Positions 1 to 8,493 of a stretch of 64,000 nucleotides of DNA are shown here, piece by piece. Origin of the DNA: Providencia manganoxydans (GTDB taxonomy: Bacteria; Pseudomonadota; Gammaproteobacteria; Enterobacterales; Enterobacteriaceae). Position numbers and translations under genes: made by a program. The notes below the pieces were generated by a model. The model was not told the DNA's origin and ran no database searches. It saw nothing but the letters and a program-made list of their open reading frames with translations. Numbering within the stretch: position 1 is the first letter of the stretch; each line of letters begins with the position of its first letter. The DNA lies in contig NZ_CP067099.1 in NCBI RefSeq assembly GCF_016618195.1, forward strand, positions 124,001-188,000, written 5' to 3'.

Positions 1-291
1 CGTTAAATTCACCGGCTCGGTGGTTTTCACTGAGTTGATAGCCCTGTTCACGACAAAAATCTTTCAGCGACTTATCTTTGCCTTGAATCGCCGCCGGAGG
101 AGATAGGGTGGTCAGTGCATCTGCCAGTGACTGTGGCTCAAGGGTTAAAGTATACGGGCGGGCGGTCATGCCTTCGGCATGTATTAGCCCTTGCGTATCA
201 CTGCTGCCCGCTAAGATGCTTCCACCTAAAGCACCGCCAGAAGGAAGTTCTTGTTCAGTCCTTATTGGATGAGTGCATTGCCAATAGCACT
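1..291 (-). pseudogene. Rearranged fragment of a T6SS pyocin-like effector gene
   Basis: Positions 1-232 match about 3530-3760, the N-terminal part of the intact effector, almost base for base; the frame LAGSSDTQGLIHAEG... is open to the window edge. Positions 233-291 instead match about 3140-3215, the Gly-rich GGALGGSM segment that lies much later in the intact protein. On the minus strand the fragment therefore reads GGALGGSI followed by LAGSSDTQ, a permuted order, with a frameshift and stop upstream. No start codon is present. This looks like a recombination junction between repeated effector copies. The gene continues off the left edge, so its full extent is unknown. Confidence 0.8.
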
Positions 292-376
292 GATTAATAT
301 GTGTTCTGACTTGACCTAAGTTATTTTTCTCTAGGGTATAATACTATTGTTCTTTAAGAACAAATTTTATGATTTA

Positions 377-841
377 TTAAATTATAGCCTCATTTTCTTT
401 ATACTGATGAATTGTAATCAAAACCTCCTCTTCATCTTCATCGCAAAGAAGATGCGCTTTCCCAAATTCATATGTATCATATTCAGCTTTAATTTTATTG
501 TTCCATGCGGTTACAAGCTTTTCCCCTATTTTTATAACATCATCATAACTCATAAATTCAAATACACCAGTTAGATGCACCATATTTAACCAGTATTGAA
601 TATTTTTCTTACTCTGTTCTTGTTTAAGTTTGTCCTGATATTTATCATTTGTAAACAGATTCTCTAAAAATAGTATATCATCCATTTTTATTAAATCTGG
701 TGAAGTTATTTTAATAACTGATAAAATTAAATCATCAGGTATATCTTCAAAATGATATATCATATAAATATAATCAAACCATGTAACATGTCTTTCTTTA
801 TTCATGTTCACAAATGATTGATAAGTTTGACGCTGACTCAT
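377..841 (-). CDS. Orphan immunity protein candidate (154 aa, unknown family)
   Basis: A 154-residue, acidic, probably cytosolic protein with no signal peptide or membrane segment. I do not recognise the family. Its start codon overlaps the stop of a decayed toxin C-terminal tail by one base (TAATG), the usual coupling of toxin and immunity genes. It lies downstream of the intact T6SS effector and between effector fragments. The likely role is protection against a toxin no longer encoded next to it; that is inferred from position alone. It is AT-rich compared with vgrG and the effector body, as transferred toxin/immunity cassettes usually are. Confidence 0.6.
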   Translation of the reverse strand: MSQRQTYQSFVNMNKERHVTWFDYIYMIYHFEDIPDDLILSVIKITSPDLIKMDDILFLENLFTNDKYQDKLKQEQSKKNIQYWLNMVHLTGVFEFMSYDDVIKIGEKLVTAWNNKIKAEYDTYEFGKAHLLCDEDEEEVLITIHQYKENEAII

Positions 842-1018
842 TATTCACCTCCTGGGTATTCGTTAGCAGTTGGTTTACGAACAGTTGAACCATTTATAAA
901 CACTTTTCCTTCTGGAGTTACCATTCCTATCTCCGTTTCTTTTATATTAGGCCTTTCAATTTCACCATGGGGTTTTCCTTACCCCCTGTACTGCTTCCAT
1001 GTACCATTACCCTTATGA
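842..1018 (-). pseudogene. Decayed C-terminal tail of a polymorphic toxin
   Basis: Read on the minus strand, the frame ending at 841 gives HGEIERPNIKETEIGMV, continues with VFINGSTVRKPT, and terminates in EYPGGE and TAA. Just upstream NGTWKQYRG lies in another frame, so the remnant is frameshifted as well as truncated. The HGxxERPNxKE pattern resembles tails of secreted polymorphic toxins as I remember them, but I cannot name the family. It directly abuts the 377-841 gene, which would be its immunity gene. No N-terminal delivery region survives. Confidence 0.5.
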
Positions 1019-1035
1019 GCACAATTCAAAGTGAT

Positions 1036-1515
1036 TCATAATTTATACTTTGATTTCATATATTTATCAAAACCTTTTTCTATTAATTTAATTGGTAAAT
1101 CATATATAATTAAATACCCATCATGATTAAATTGTAGTAATTTTTTATTTAAGATTGAAATAAAAAGAACATCACCATTAAAAAAACTCTCATGATATTC
1201 ACTAAAATAATCTAATAAAAAAACTTTAATTTTTTCCAATTGAACTAAAAGTGCAAACTTATCGTAAAACAACATATCATTTAGTACAATTACGTCATTC
1301 GATAAATATTTTTCAGGTTCTATTCCCATCAATAAATCAATATCTGTCTTACTTTCCCAGCCATCAACTTTTTTTATAATTTTGAAACAATCTTTTTCAG
1401 AAAAACCAACGAAGTTAAGTAGTTCAATAGTCCCACCAATTACAGGTAATAACTCATTATTTAGCTCATCAAATGTAATTTCTTTATGGTTCTCCATCAT
1501 ATTTATCTCTATCAA
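1036..1515 (-). CDS. Second orphan immunity protein candidate (159 aa)
   Basis: A 159-residue acidic protein rich in Leu, Ile and Asp, without signal peptide or clear membrane span; family not recognised. The start is uncertain: ATGs at 1515, 1500 and 1497 are all possible, and the latter two give MMENHKEITFDELN. It lies between two decayed toxin tails on the same strand in the array downstream of the T6SS effector, so an immunity role is the best guess. It shows no obvious similarity to the 154-residue and 110-residue neighbours, which suggests each protects against a different toxin. Confidence 0.6.
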   Translation of the reverse strand: MIEINMMENHKEITFDELNNELLPVIGGTIELLNFVGFSEKDCFKIIKKVDGWESKTDIDLLMGIEPEKYLSNDVIVLNDMLFYDKFALLVQLEKIKVFLLDYFSEYHESFFNGDVLFISILNKKLLQFNHDGYLIIYDLPIKLIEKGFDKYMKSKYKL

Positions 1516-1537
1516 TCATAAATTTTTTTCAGTTACG

Positions 1538-1674
1538 CTATGATGCTTTTATCAAATTCCCAATTGTTATATATGTAAGGTTATCAATATTTCAATCTTT
1601 ATCTAGATTCCTTTCAATTTTGGCCATGTGCATTATTTAAATGCTCACGGCCTATTTTAAATCCATATGGAAAC
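1538..1674 (-). pseudogene. Possible second decayed toxin tail
   Basis: The minus strand gives YGFKIGREHLNNAHGQ and then, after a one-base shift, KIERNLDKD followed by a stop. The local pattern HGQ-(K)IERN recalls HGEIERPN in the tail at 842-1018, so this may be a related, more degraded toxin end lying just upstream of its immunity gene at 1036-1515. The match is short and needs a frameshift, so the call is tentative. Confidence 0.35.
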
Positions 1675-1678
1675 AAGG

Positions 1679-2011
1679 TTAAAAATAAAAAAATATTCCT
1701 GTTTTTTTATTTAATGCTGCATTGGATAATTCCAATATTGAATTAATTATATGTTCATTTTCTTTGTTTATCATACTTGTAAGGATTTCATTCAATTTTT
1801 TTATTTTATTCATGTCATGTAGACTTTCATCCTCATAATCATCTATGTTCAAACCTAATTTATAATTAATCTCTTCAAATAGATTGACTTTATTTAAGAT
1901 ATGTAGTTGGTTATCACTCAACTCTAGCTCTAGTAGATCACCATCAATAGATTCATTGTAATCCAACCTATGCATTGCTTCTTTAGAAAGAGGAACAGTT
2001 ATTAGTTTCAT
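1679..2011 (-). CDS. Probable cognate immunity protein of the T6SS effector (110 aa)
   Basis: A 110-residue acidic protein of unknown family, predicted cytosolic, starting five bases after the effector stop codon. That tight spacing on the same strand is what a toxin/immunity pair normally shows, so it most likely neutralises the effector's C-terminal domain in the producing cell and its kin. Asp/Glu clusters (residues about 55-62) would suit binding a basic nuclease-like toxin face. It is as AT-rich as the effector's toxin tip and unlike the GC-richer vgrG/adaptor genes, which suggests the two moved as one cassette. Confidence 0.7.
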   Translation of the reverse strand: MKLITVPLSKEAMHRLDYNESIDGDLLELELSDNQLHILNKVNLFEEINYKLGLNIDDYEDESLHDMNKIKKLNEILTSMINKENEHIINSILELSNAALNKKTGIFFYF

Positions 2012-2016
2012 TAATA

Positions 2017-3876
2017 TTACCTTTTAATTTTAAAATGGGTGACTTGATTATACTCACCTTGTGAGCGACCAACCTGCTTACCATTTGGCAATAATTTATT
2101 ATTAGGAATATTTCCTTCTAAATCTAAGTATTTTCTTTTTCCCGGGAGGCTTGGGTCATAAATTCTAAAATAATCACCTGAAGTATCTTCAACTATTTGA
2201 ATTCCGTTTTCCGTATTTTCATATATTCGTTTTCCTTTATCTGTAGTTGTAATTAAAGGGGATTCTCCTGCGAACTTATCGATTGCTTCATCTAAGTCAG
2301 CTTCAGGCCAATTCTCTGCGAATTTTTTTGCTCTCTCAGCTCCACCTGTATTTATACTTGTATAAACAGGTTTTACATCCTTTCTATCAACAGTCAGAAT
2401 ATAATCCCGAAAATCCACCGGCTCAACATCGTGCCCCGTATGCCGCCAGACAATCTCGTCATCCGCAATCGGCAATGTTTCAGGCCGAGTATCAGACTCA
2501 TGGATAGTAAAACCTTCCGGTTTTTCGACCTTTTGTGGCAACGGAGAAGGTCCCGCATGAATAATCGGCCCTTTTGGAATATCATCAATACGCGCTGAGA
2601 TATTAATAATATCGCCTGACGCCGCTACCCCCATATACAGCTGTGTACCACCACCCACATCAAATCGATAGACTTCAATGGGTGCCAGCCGACTGAGCGC
2701 ATGACCAAGGGATTGATAAGCCGGTAAGCTGATGACTTCCATTCTTTCAGCATCAGATGCCAACTGACCTTTAATCACAGGAACTTGCGCTTTATCACTA
2801 TCCGGCTCAGTATGAAGTGCAATCAGCTGTGATGCCGCCGCCATTGCGACTGCGGTTTCATCGGTTGAGGCAAAACCCACTCGCAAACGCGTCGGTGCCG
2901 TTCCTCCCATATCCGCAATTTCCAATAAATCCTGCTGGGTTAAACTATCACCTTTATAGTAGTTAGCTGCCATGGCGAAAAGGATACTGGCGCTCATGAC
3001 TAAAGGAGGAGGCTTTCGCAAAGTTTGCTCTAGCCCATTGGCGATGCGCTGATTTGAGCTCTGTTGTGTTGTCCCCCATCCAAAATCGTTCCCTTGTTGC
3101 CCTACGGCAGCACCGGCAACACCACCACTGGCGCCCATTCCCATGCTCCCACCCAAAGCACCGCCGATTGGAAATGCCTGTGCAGTTCCAATCGGATTGA
3201 GCGCATTACCAACGGTACTGAATAAGGAGGAAACCCAGTTAGCTTCGGATTCAGATTGTTCAATCGTTGACGGAACACCACATGCATACGTGCTGTAATC
3301 ACATAACCCAAAGTTTGCCAAGTCTTCAACCGTATCACCCGCATCGGTATTGCCTTCACCGCGCAAGATGGATTTGGCAAATACCGGCTCGGCAATGCGT
3401 TTAATCGCTATCACACGGTGGTGGTCGTAGGGGAACCACAGTGGATAACCTTCATCTCGCTGTTGATAGTGCACTGAACGGCTGATTTGTCCGGCCGTCA
3501 TGCGGTGAACGGTCTCGGGCAACTCTTCGTTAAATTCACCGGCTCGGTGGTTTTCACTAAGTTGATAGCCCTGTTCACGACAAAAATCTTTCAGCGACTT
3601 ATCTTTGCCTTGAATCGCCGCCGGCGGTGATAAGGTGGTCAGTGCATCTGCTAATGATTGCGGCTCAAGGGTTAAAGTATACGGACGTGCGGTCATGCCT
3701 TCGGCGTGTATTAGCCCTTGCGTATCACTGCTGCCCGCTAAGGTGCGCCCTGTGCCACGTTCGGATAAAGTATACGCCACGCCAATTAATGGTTGCCCTT
3801 TATCATCCACCAATTGCAGATCAATCCAAAATCGGTAGTTGTCACAGATAATGCAAGATTCTGTTTTTTGACTCAT
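2017..3876 (-). CDS. T6SS-delivered pyocin-S-like effector with C-terminal toxin domain (619 aa)
   Basis: The N-terminus carries a CxxC-containing segment and a transthyretin-like region (residues about 10-75). A Gly-rich stretch, GGALGGSMG, follows at about 232-255. Residues about 285-500 look like the S-type pyocin domain, ending in FRDYILTVDRKDVKPVY. Residues about 505-619 form the toxin tip (RIYENTENG, DYFRIYD, KYLDLEGN, EYNQVTHF). The tip is not assigned to a family; a small RNase-type fold is a guess. Base composition becomes clearly AT-rich below about 2395, exactly at the tip. Its start overlaps the DUF4123 gene's stop (ATGA), placing it in the vgrG operon for loading on the VgrG spike. 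Confidence 0.85.
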   Translation of the reverse strand: MSQKTESCIICDNYRFWIDLQLVDDKGQPLIGVAYTLSERGTGRTLAGSSDTQGLIHAEGMTARPYTLTLEPQSLADALTTLSPPAAIQGKDKSLKDFCREQGYQLSENHRAGEFNEELPETVHRMTAGQISRSVHYQQRDEGYPLWFPYDHHRVIAIKRIAEPVFAKSILRGEGNTDAGDTVEDLANFGLCDYSTYACGVPSTIEQSESEANWVSSLFSTVGNALNPIGTAQAFPIGGALGGSMGMGASGGVAGAAVGQQGNDFGWGTTQQSSNQRIANGLEQTLRKPPPLVMSASILFAMAANYYKGDSLTQQDLLEIADMGGTAPTRLRVGFASTDETAVAMAAASQLIALHTEPDSDKAQVPVIKGQLASDAERMEVISLPAYQSLGHALSRLAPIEVYRFDVGGGTQLYMGVAASGDIINISARIDDIPKGPIIHAGPSPLPQKVEKPEGFTIHESDTRPETLPIADDEIVWRHTGHDVEPVDFRDYILTVDRKDVKPVYTSINTGGAERAKKFAENWPEADLDEAIDKFAGESPLITTTDKGKRIYENTENGIQIVEDTSGDYFRIYDPSLPGKRKYLDLEGNIPNNKLLPNGKQVGRSQGEYNQVTHFKIKR

Positions 3877-4679
3877 GACGGCTCCGTTGTCAAAGGTATC
3901 CAGCCCAGTTGTTGGGCATAGTCAGTAAACTGGGCGAGGGTGCGCGTGGAGACGTTACCGGCTAATATGGGCGAAATGTGTAGCCAACTGACCAAGCGTT
4001 CGTGCAATTGCCCTACAGGGGTATCGAGCGCCAGTGCATTGTCAGGTTGGTTCTCCCACAATTCACACGCGAGGTTTTCTGCCATCAATTGGATACATAT
4101 TTCAGAATTCGCCCACGCTGTTTGCAAATGCTCACCCAAGGTAAACGGATGCACTTTCAGCTCGGGTATCAGCGGCGGACGGTCACGGGCGGGCGATATC
4201 AGGCAGAGAGGTTGTGTGTCCGTATCCAGCATCACTTCATGCACCGGGTTCATCAACACATACCAATCGACTTCGCGCAGGCTGGGTATCAAGACATTGG
4301 CGATGCGGCTGTCCATTAAGCGTAATACCACCATTTCGCCATCCAGTTTCACTAATTGACGTTGTTGCCAATGGTGTAACTGTGCGTCCCACGCCATTGG
4401 GCTGCGGTAAGCCCAGCCCCAACTGGGGTCACTGAAGCCTTTGCGGTCAAGCAGCTGCCCGAGTGGGACGGCGGCGCTCGGTTTCAATTTCACCAACCAC
4501 GGACTTTGTGCGATTAAATGCGCCAAGGGGGTGCCGTTATACAGCGGAAACGCCTGTTCAATCCAATCGTTGGCAAACAGCACATCCGTCGGGTTGGGCT
4601 GCGCCAAGGTGTTGAGCAGTAAATACACGGGGTCACGGTGAGGCTCACTCAGCCACGTTGTCCAAGGCGTCGGTCTCAT
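3873..4679 (-). CDS. DUF4123 T6SS effector adaptor/chaperone (268 aa)
   Basis: DUF4123 proteins bind a specific effector and load it onto the VgrG tip before secretion. This 268-residue protein has the expected N-terminal layout (hydrophobic strands with VYLLLNTLAQPNP, a conserved SPWLVKL, then a Trp-rich WGWAYRSP segment) and no signal peptide. It overlaps both vgrG upstream and the effector downstream by four bases (ATGA), so the three genes are translationally coupled. The order vgrG, DUF4123, effector, immunity is the standard arrangement and identifies the downstream gene as its cargo. Confidence 0.85.
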   Translation of the reverse strand: MRPTPWTTWLSEPHRDPVYLLLNTLAQPNPTDVLFANDWIEQAFPLYNGTPLAHLIAQSPWLVKLKPSAAVPLGQLLDRKGFSDPSWGWAYRSPMAWDAQLHHWQQRQLVKLDGEMVVLRLMDSRIANVLIPSLREVDWYVLMNPVHEVMLDTDTQPLCLISPARDRPPLIPELKVHPFTLGEHLQTAWANSEICIQLMAENLACELWENQPDNALALDTPVGQLHERLVSWLHISPILAGNVSTRTLAQFTDYAQQLGWIPLTTEPS

Positions 4680-6800
4680 GCATTGCCTCCGTTAGGTTTA
4701 ATCACCCAACTGCCAGTGGCTTGAGCTTGCACCGCACAGTACGGTTTGATGGGGTACGGCGGTGGTGCAAACGGTGTCACCCCCTCAGGGAGCTGAAGAT
4801 TGACCGCTTGCCCTGAGCCGCCCGCACTGTCACCAATCGCTACATTACCCGAGGTAAACACGTTGCTTGGGGTGATGCGCACAAAGCTGCCACCGACTTT
4901 AAACGTGATTTCGGTGGCGGCTTCAATCACCACTTTGCCTTGGCTGCTGAGGTGAGTTTCTTGCCCGCTTTCACTGACCAGTGCGCCATCGACTTGCTGA
5001 TGGTAAGCCCCCAGTACGTGCTGAGAAACATCGCCTTCGGTTAAGGCTTTTTGTGTGCCTTTAACATGCTGGTGGTCATCACCGGCAATTTCCGTGTAGC
5101 GATGTTGGTCAATACGCTGTTTGCTGTCCCGTTGCACATGGGTGTGATGGTCGTTTTGAATGTGCACGTTCATATCACGCTGCGCGTGCAGGTAGATTTC
5201 TTCTTGTTCGGCTTTGTCTTCAAAACGCAATTCATTAAACCCTTCCCCTTTGTGGGTACAGGTTTTAAAGGTGGTGCGCGTTTTTTCGTGGGGTAAATTT
5301 AACGGGGGTTTATTACGCCCGTTATAAGTACACCCCGTGACAATCGGTCGGTCAATATCCCCATTCAGGTAACTGACTAACACCTGTTGCCCGACATGGG
5401 GAATGCTCATAAACCCATAGCCATTGCCACTCCAGCCGTGTGACACCGGCACCCAACAAGAGGCGCCGTGGTCGGGGGTACCGCGCCTATCCCAATGGAA
5501 ATAGACCACCACTTCCCCTTTGCTGTTGGTGTAGATTTCTTCCCCCGGTGGCCCAACAACCGTCGCTAACTCATCGCCGTCGGCAGTCGGTTTATAGCGG
5601 TACGGTGGGCGCCACTCTTGCGTCCCCGGAATAAATGACACGCTATTCGTTAACTGTGTGCCTTCACCGCCACCGTTGTCGGCAAGGGGTTGGACACCAC
5701 GGTGTGATACTCTTACCACTTGCCAACGGTCATTCATGCGTGCATTGGGGTGATTAGTTAAGGTAAACATCTTACCGGGGTGCAAGGCAAAGCAGTTGGT
5801 GCTGGCCTGCCCCATTTGGCGGTGCACTTGGGATTGCTCGTAACGGATTTGGTTAAACGCTTCCCCTTGCGCGTCTTCTTGGAAGCGCCCGTAACTTTCA
5901 AACATTTCGTGTTGTTGGTGTACGTCGCCAGTCACTTGATGGTGGAGTGGGTGAGAAGGCTGTACCGGATTGTAATCTTTATCAATACGAATATCGCTGC
6001 ACAACTGCTCGGCATAGTGCCAAACGGTCGCGGTACTGTCGGTAATATCGGTGTCCGATTGTGGGTTATAGGTGAGGGTAACCCCCGCCGTCATCCCTAA
6101 ATGGCGGTCACTGTAGAACAGTTTTGTGCCTTCTTCAAACCAAAAGGTAATCCCTTCTTCAGCGGCGAGGCGGCACCAAAAGTCATACATCGTTTCACGT
6201 TTTTGGGTGACATAAGCGCGTTCGAGATGTTCTTCAGGATGATACAACAATTTGTCGTTGGGAATATGCGCTTCCACGCAATAAGGTGTCGAGTATCTTT
6301 GGCACGGTAGTGCGTTGAAAAATACGGCTGTCTTGTTTAAGGGCCATCACCCACATTTCGGGGCGTATCACTAGGCGATACCACGTTTTCACCCCGTCGG
6401 TGTTCAGGTTTTCGATACTGGCGAGTAACCCTTGTACCTCTCGAATTTTTTTGCCATCGCGTTTCACGGTAAGGGAAGACATGCGACCGAGTATCGTTTG
6501 AAAATCGATATCCGGCAGTGCGCTGACCGCCACAATTGACAAGCTAAACAGCTCAGAGAGCCCTTCTTGCAAATCAAACTCGGTGACTTGAAACATCTCC
6601 TCGGGAAAGTCTCGAATTTGGCAGGTGAACACCAACCCAGAGTTTAACTCGCCACTGTACAATCGCGCTAACGTGTCTTTATACTCGGCAATACGGCGTT
6701 GTTGCTCATCATAGGTTGCTCCTCTCGATTCTCCGGTGTCGGGCGGATCTAAACGCGAAGCCGGTTGTTTGGCAGAGGCATTGAATTTTTGAGTCGACAT
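4676..6800 (-). pseudogene. vgrG: T6SS spike protein VgrG, interrupted by a single-base frameshift
   Basis: Two overlapping frames, 6234-6800 and 4676-6277, together encode one VgrG of about 707 residues. The first gives the gpD-like N-terminal base (VTEFDLQEGLSELF) up to KILDTLLR; the second resumes at EAHIPNDKLLYHPEEH. An extra C in the CC at 6274-6275 (GTGGAAG where GTGAAG would keep frame) explains the break. The second part holds the OB/needle region (TVVGPPGEEIYTNSKGEV, WDRRG) and a C-terminal DUF2345-type domain. It heads the adaptor-effector-immunity operon. Without the frame restored no functional spike is made; a sequencing error is also possible. No hcp or other T6SS structural gene is in view. 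Confidence 0.85.
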
Positions 6801-7123
6801 ACCGGCTCCGTTTGAGTGTCTGTTGTGCTAAGGCATTGTCATTAATGCCACTGAGTTTCCTCTAGAACGGCGAGCAAACCATCCCCCTACCGAGCGAGGG
6901 CTTATTCCATGACAGCTTTATCGTCAGCATTCACGGTCATGCGCCGACAACACATAAATTTATGTTAAGTATCCTACAAAGCAAATTGTTCTCTGTAAAA
7001 ATTTAAAGGTAACCATTTGTAAATACGCATAATTAATGTATAAATCAGGCATGATCACATCGATAAACGAATAAAATGGCACCATGTACCGTTTTTTACA
7101 TGGGAAAGTGTGGTTTTCTAAAC
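6801..7123. other. Intergenic region upstream of vgrG
   Basis: About 320 bases without a coding region. It must contain the promoter of the minus-strand vgrG operon, but no convincing promoter or operator was picked out. The part nearest vgrG is moderately GC-rich and the rest is AT-rich. Confidence 0.5.
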
Positions 7124-7255
7124 ATGGCCTCTTCTACATTGCCATGTCATCTTGTTATTGACGGTGGTAAACCACAATGGTCTAAATATTGGAGAATGAA
7201 GTATCGCTTTGCAGGCAAAGAAAAAATGCTTTCCATTGGTGTTTGTGATGACTGA
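7124..7255 (+). pseudogene. N-terminal stub of a tyrosine-type integrase (arm-binding domain)
   Basis: ATG at 7124 opens 43 codons ending in TGA at 7253-7255. The peptide contains KYWRMKYRFAGKEKMLSIGV, the hallmark of the DUF4102 arm-type DNA-binding domain at the start of P4-like integrases, where WRLKYRFxGKEKxLxLG is usual. A full integrase has about 400 residues, so only a stub of the first domain remains. It supports an old integration event next to the T6SS cassette. The catalytic domain was not found nearby. Confidence 0.7.
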
Positions 7256-7429
7256 AAAAATACATGAGTATTTTTCTGGGGTAAAAAGAATATAGATAAT
7301 AGTAGCGCATTGTTTTTACATAAAATAATGTGCTTGCTATCTATTTATTGATGGCCTAATTTTTTTGTTAAACATGCTATATTGTTGTTCATAGTTTATG
7401 CATAACGTATAGAGAGTAGAGGCAATTTG

Positions 7430-7501
7430 ATGAGTGAATATCTTCCTGAAGCACCACAGGACGAATATTGCGGCACTGAAAGATTTGTTGAAAAAGAATA
7501 A
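7430..7501 (+). CDS. Small ORF (23 aa) ahead of the membrane-protein gene
   Basis: ATG at 7430 opens a 23-codon frame beginning MSEYLPEAPQDEYCG and ending in TAA at 7499-7501, 38 bases before the 317-residue membrane-protein gene. A weak purine stretch (agagagtagaggc) precedes the start at a longish distance. It could be a leader peptide, a small protein or the truncated start of a longer gene; nothing in it identifies a function. Confidence 0.3.
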   Translation: MSEYLPEAPQDEYCGTERFVEKE

Positions 7502-7539
7502 ATACTAAGGTTTATTTATTATATTTTAATAGGTTATCT

Positions 7540-8493
7540 ATGAGAATCAAAAAAATCACTTTTGAATACTTCCAAAAAAACATTCTTGCGGTCATTTTAA
7601 TTTTATATTTATTTATTAGCATATATACGTTAGGACGAGATTTTAATTTTAAAGTTGAATTGGCAATTATTTTATCTATTGCAGTAATGATTTTTTGCAT
7701 TGTTATGAGAGGGCAGAGAAATAAAATATACTATAAGTTTATATACTTTGATGATAATAAAGAAAAAAAGAAAGCATCTGGATTTATGTCCTTACTAACT
7801 TGCATTGGCTTTTTATTGTTTTTATTTTTTTTAAATATAGGAAACTCTACCTTAGCAATAATCGGGCTTATAGCTTTTTACCTCTTAGTTATTGTTAGTG
7901 GAATACTTTTATTTTTTGACCTTGGCGGTAGTGAATATAAATTATTCAAGAAATCTAGGTTGGTTTTAGGCTTGGGATTTTCTTTTTTATATTTATTAAC
8001 GAGCTCATATGCAGCTAGTTACTTTATGCAAATTAGTAATATGGATATAGGTGATTCACCGTTACTAGAGCTTGGGTTAAAAATAACATATTTTATTTTC
8101 TTTGCTCTCATGTTATTACAACCGCTATCTTATATGTTTTTCTTATATATATCGGATAAATTAAAAATTCCTCAGGTAATTATTGGTATATCTATTGTTC
8201 TTATCACTACTATAACACTATTTTTAGTTCCTCGTTGGTCAACAAATGTAATTGTATTAGTTTTTGATTGGGCAACACAAAGTGAATGGCGAACATTTGT
8301 TTCTTGTGGGCAAGAAAAAATTAGCTATCCTCAAGAGCGGTACTATGGTTTTAACACAGAAAAATATACGGTCTATTTTTCAGACCGTAATGGTGAATGG
8401 GGTTTTGAAGAGCTGCAATGCCCTGAGGATGATAATGAGCTAATCCGAATCCCTATTAGTAAATCTAATATGCCAAAATGGTTTCAATCGTAG
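7540..8493 (+). CDS. Multi-pass membrane protein of unknown function (317 aa)
   Basis: A very AT-rich gene for a 317-residue inner-membrane protein with about seven or eight hydrophobic segments between residues 12 and 235, then a soluble, acidic C-terminal domain (about 240-317) with two Cys residues (SCGQEK, LQCPEDD) and several aromatics. I do not recognise the family. It stands alone between an integrase stub and an effector remnant, in a zone of T6SS debris. Some immunity proteins against membrane- or periplasm-acting toxins look like this, so an orphan immunity role is possible but unproven. Confidence 0.6.
   Translation: MRIKKITFEYFQKNILAVILILYLFISIYTLGRDFNFKVELAIILSIAVMIFCIVMRGQRNKIYYKFIYFDDNKEKKKASGFMSLLTCIGFLLFLFFLNIGNSTLAIIGLIAFYLLVIVSGILLFFDLGGSEYKLFKKSRLVLGLGFSFLYLLTSSYAASYFMQISNMDIGDSPLLELGLKITYFIFFALMLLQPLSYMFFLYISDKLKIPQVIIGISIVLITTITLFLVPRWSTNVIVLVFDWATQSEWRTFVSCGQEKISYPQERYYGFNTEKYTVYFSDRNGEWGFEELQCPEDDNELIRIPISKSNMPKWFQS

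Noticed and set aside
115..297. Plus-strand 60-codon open frame at the left edge
   Set aside because: It lies antisense to the effector fragment, which has clear protein-level identity on the minus strand.
3940..4359. Plus-strand frame of 139 codons inside the DUF4123 gene
   Set aside because: Antisense shadow of a gene supported by operon overlaps and family motifs.
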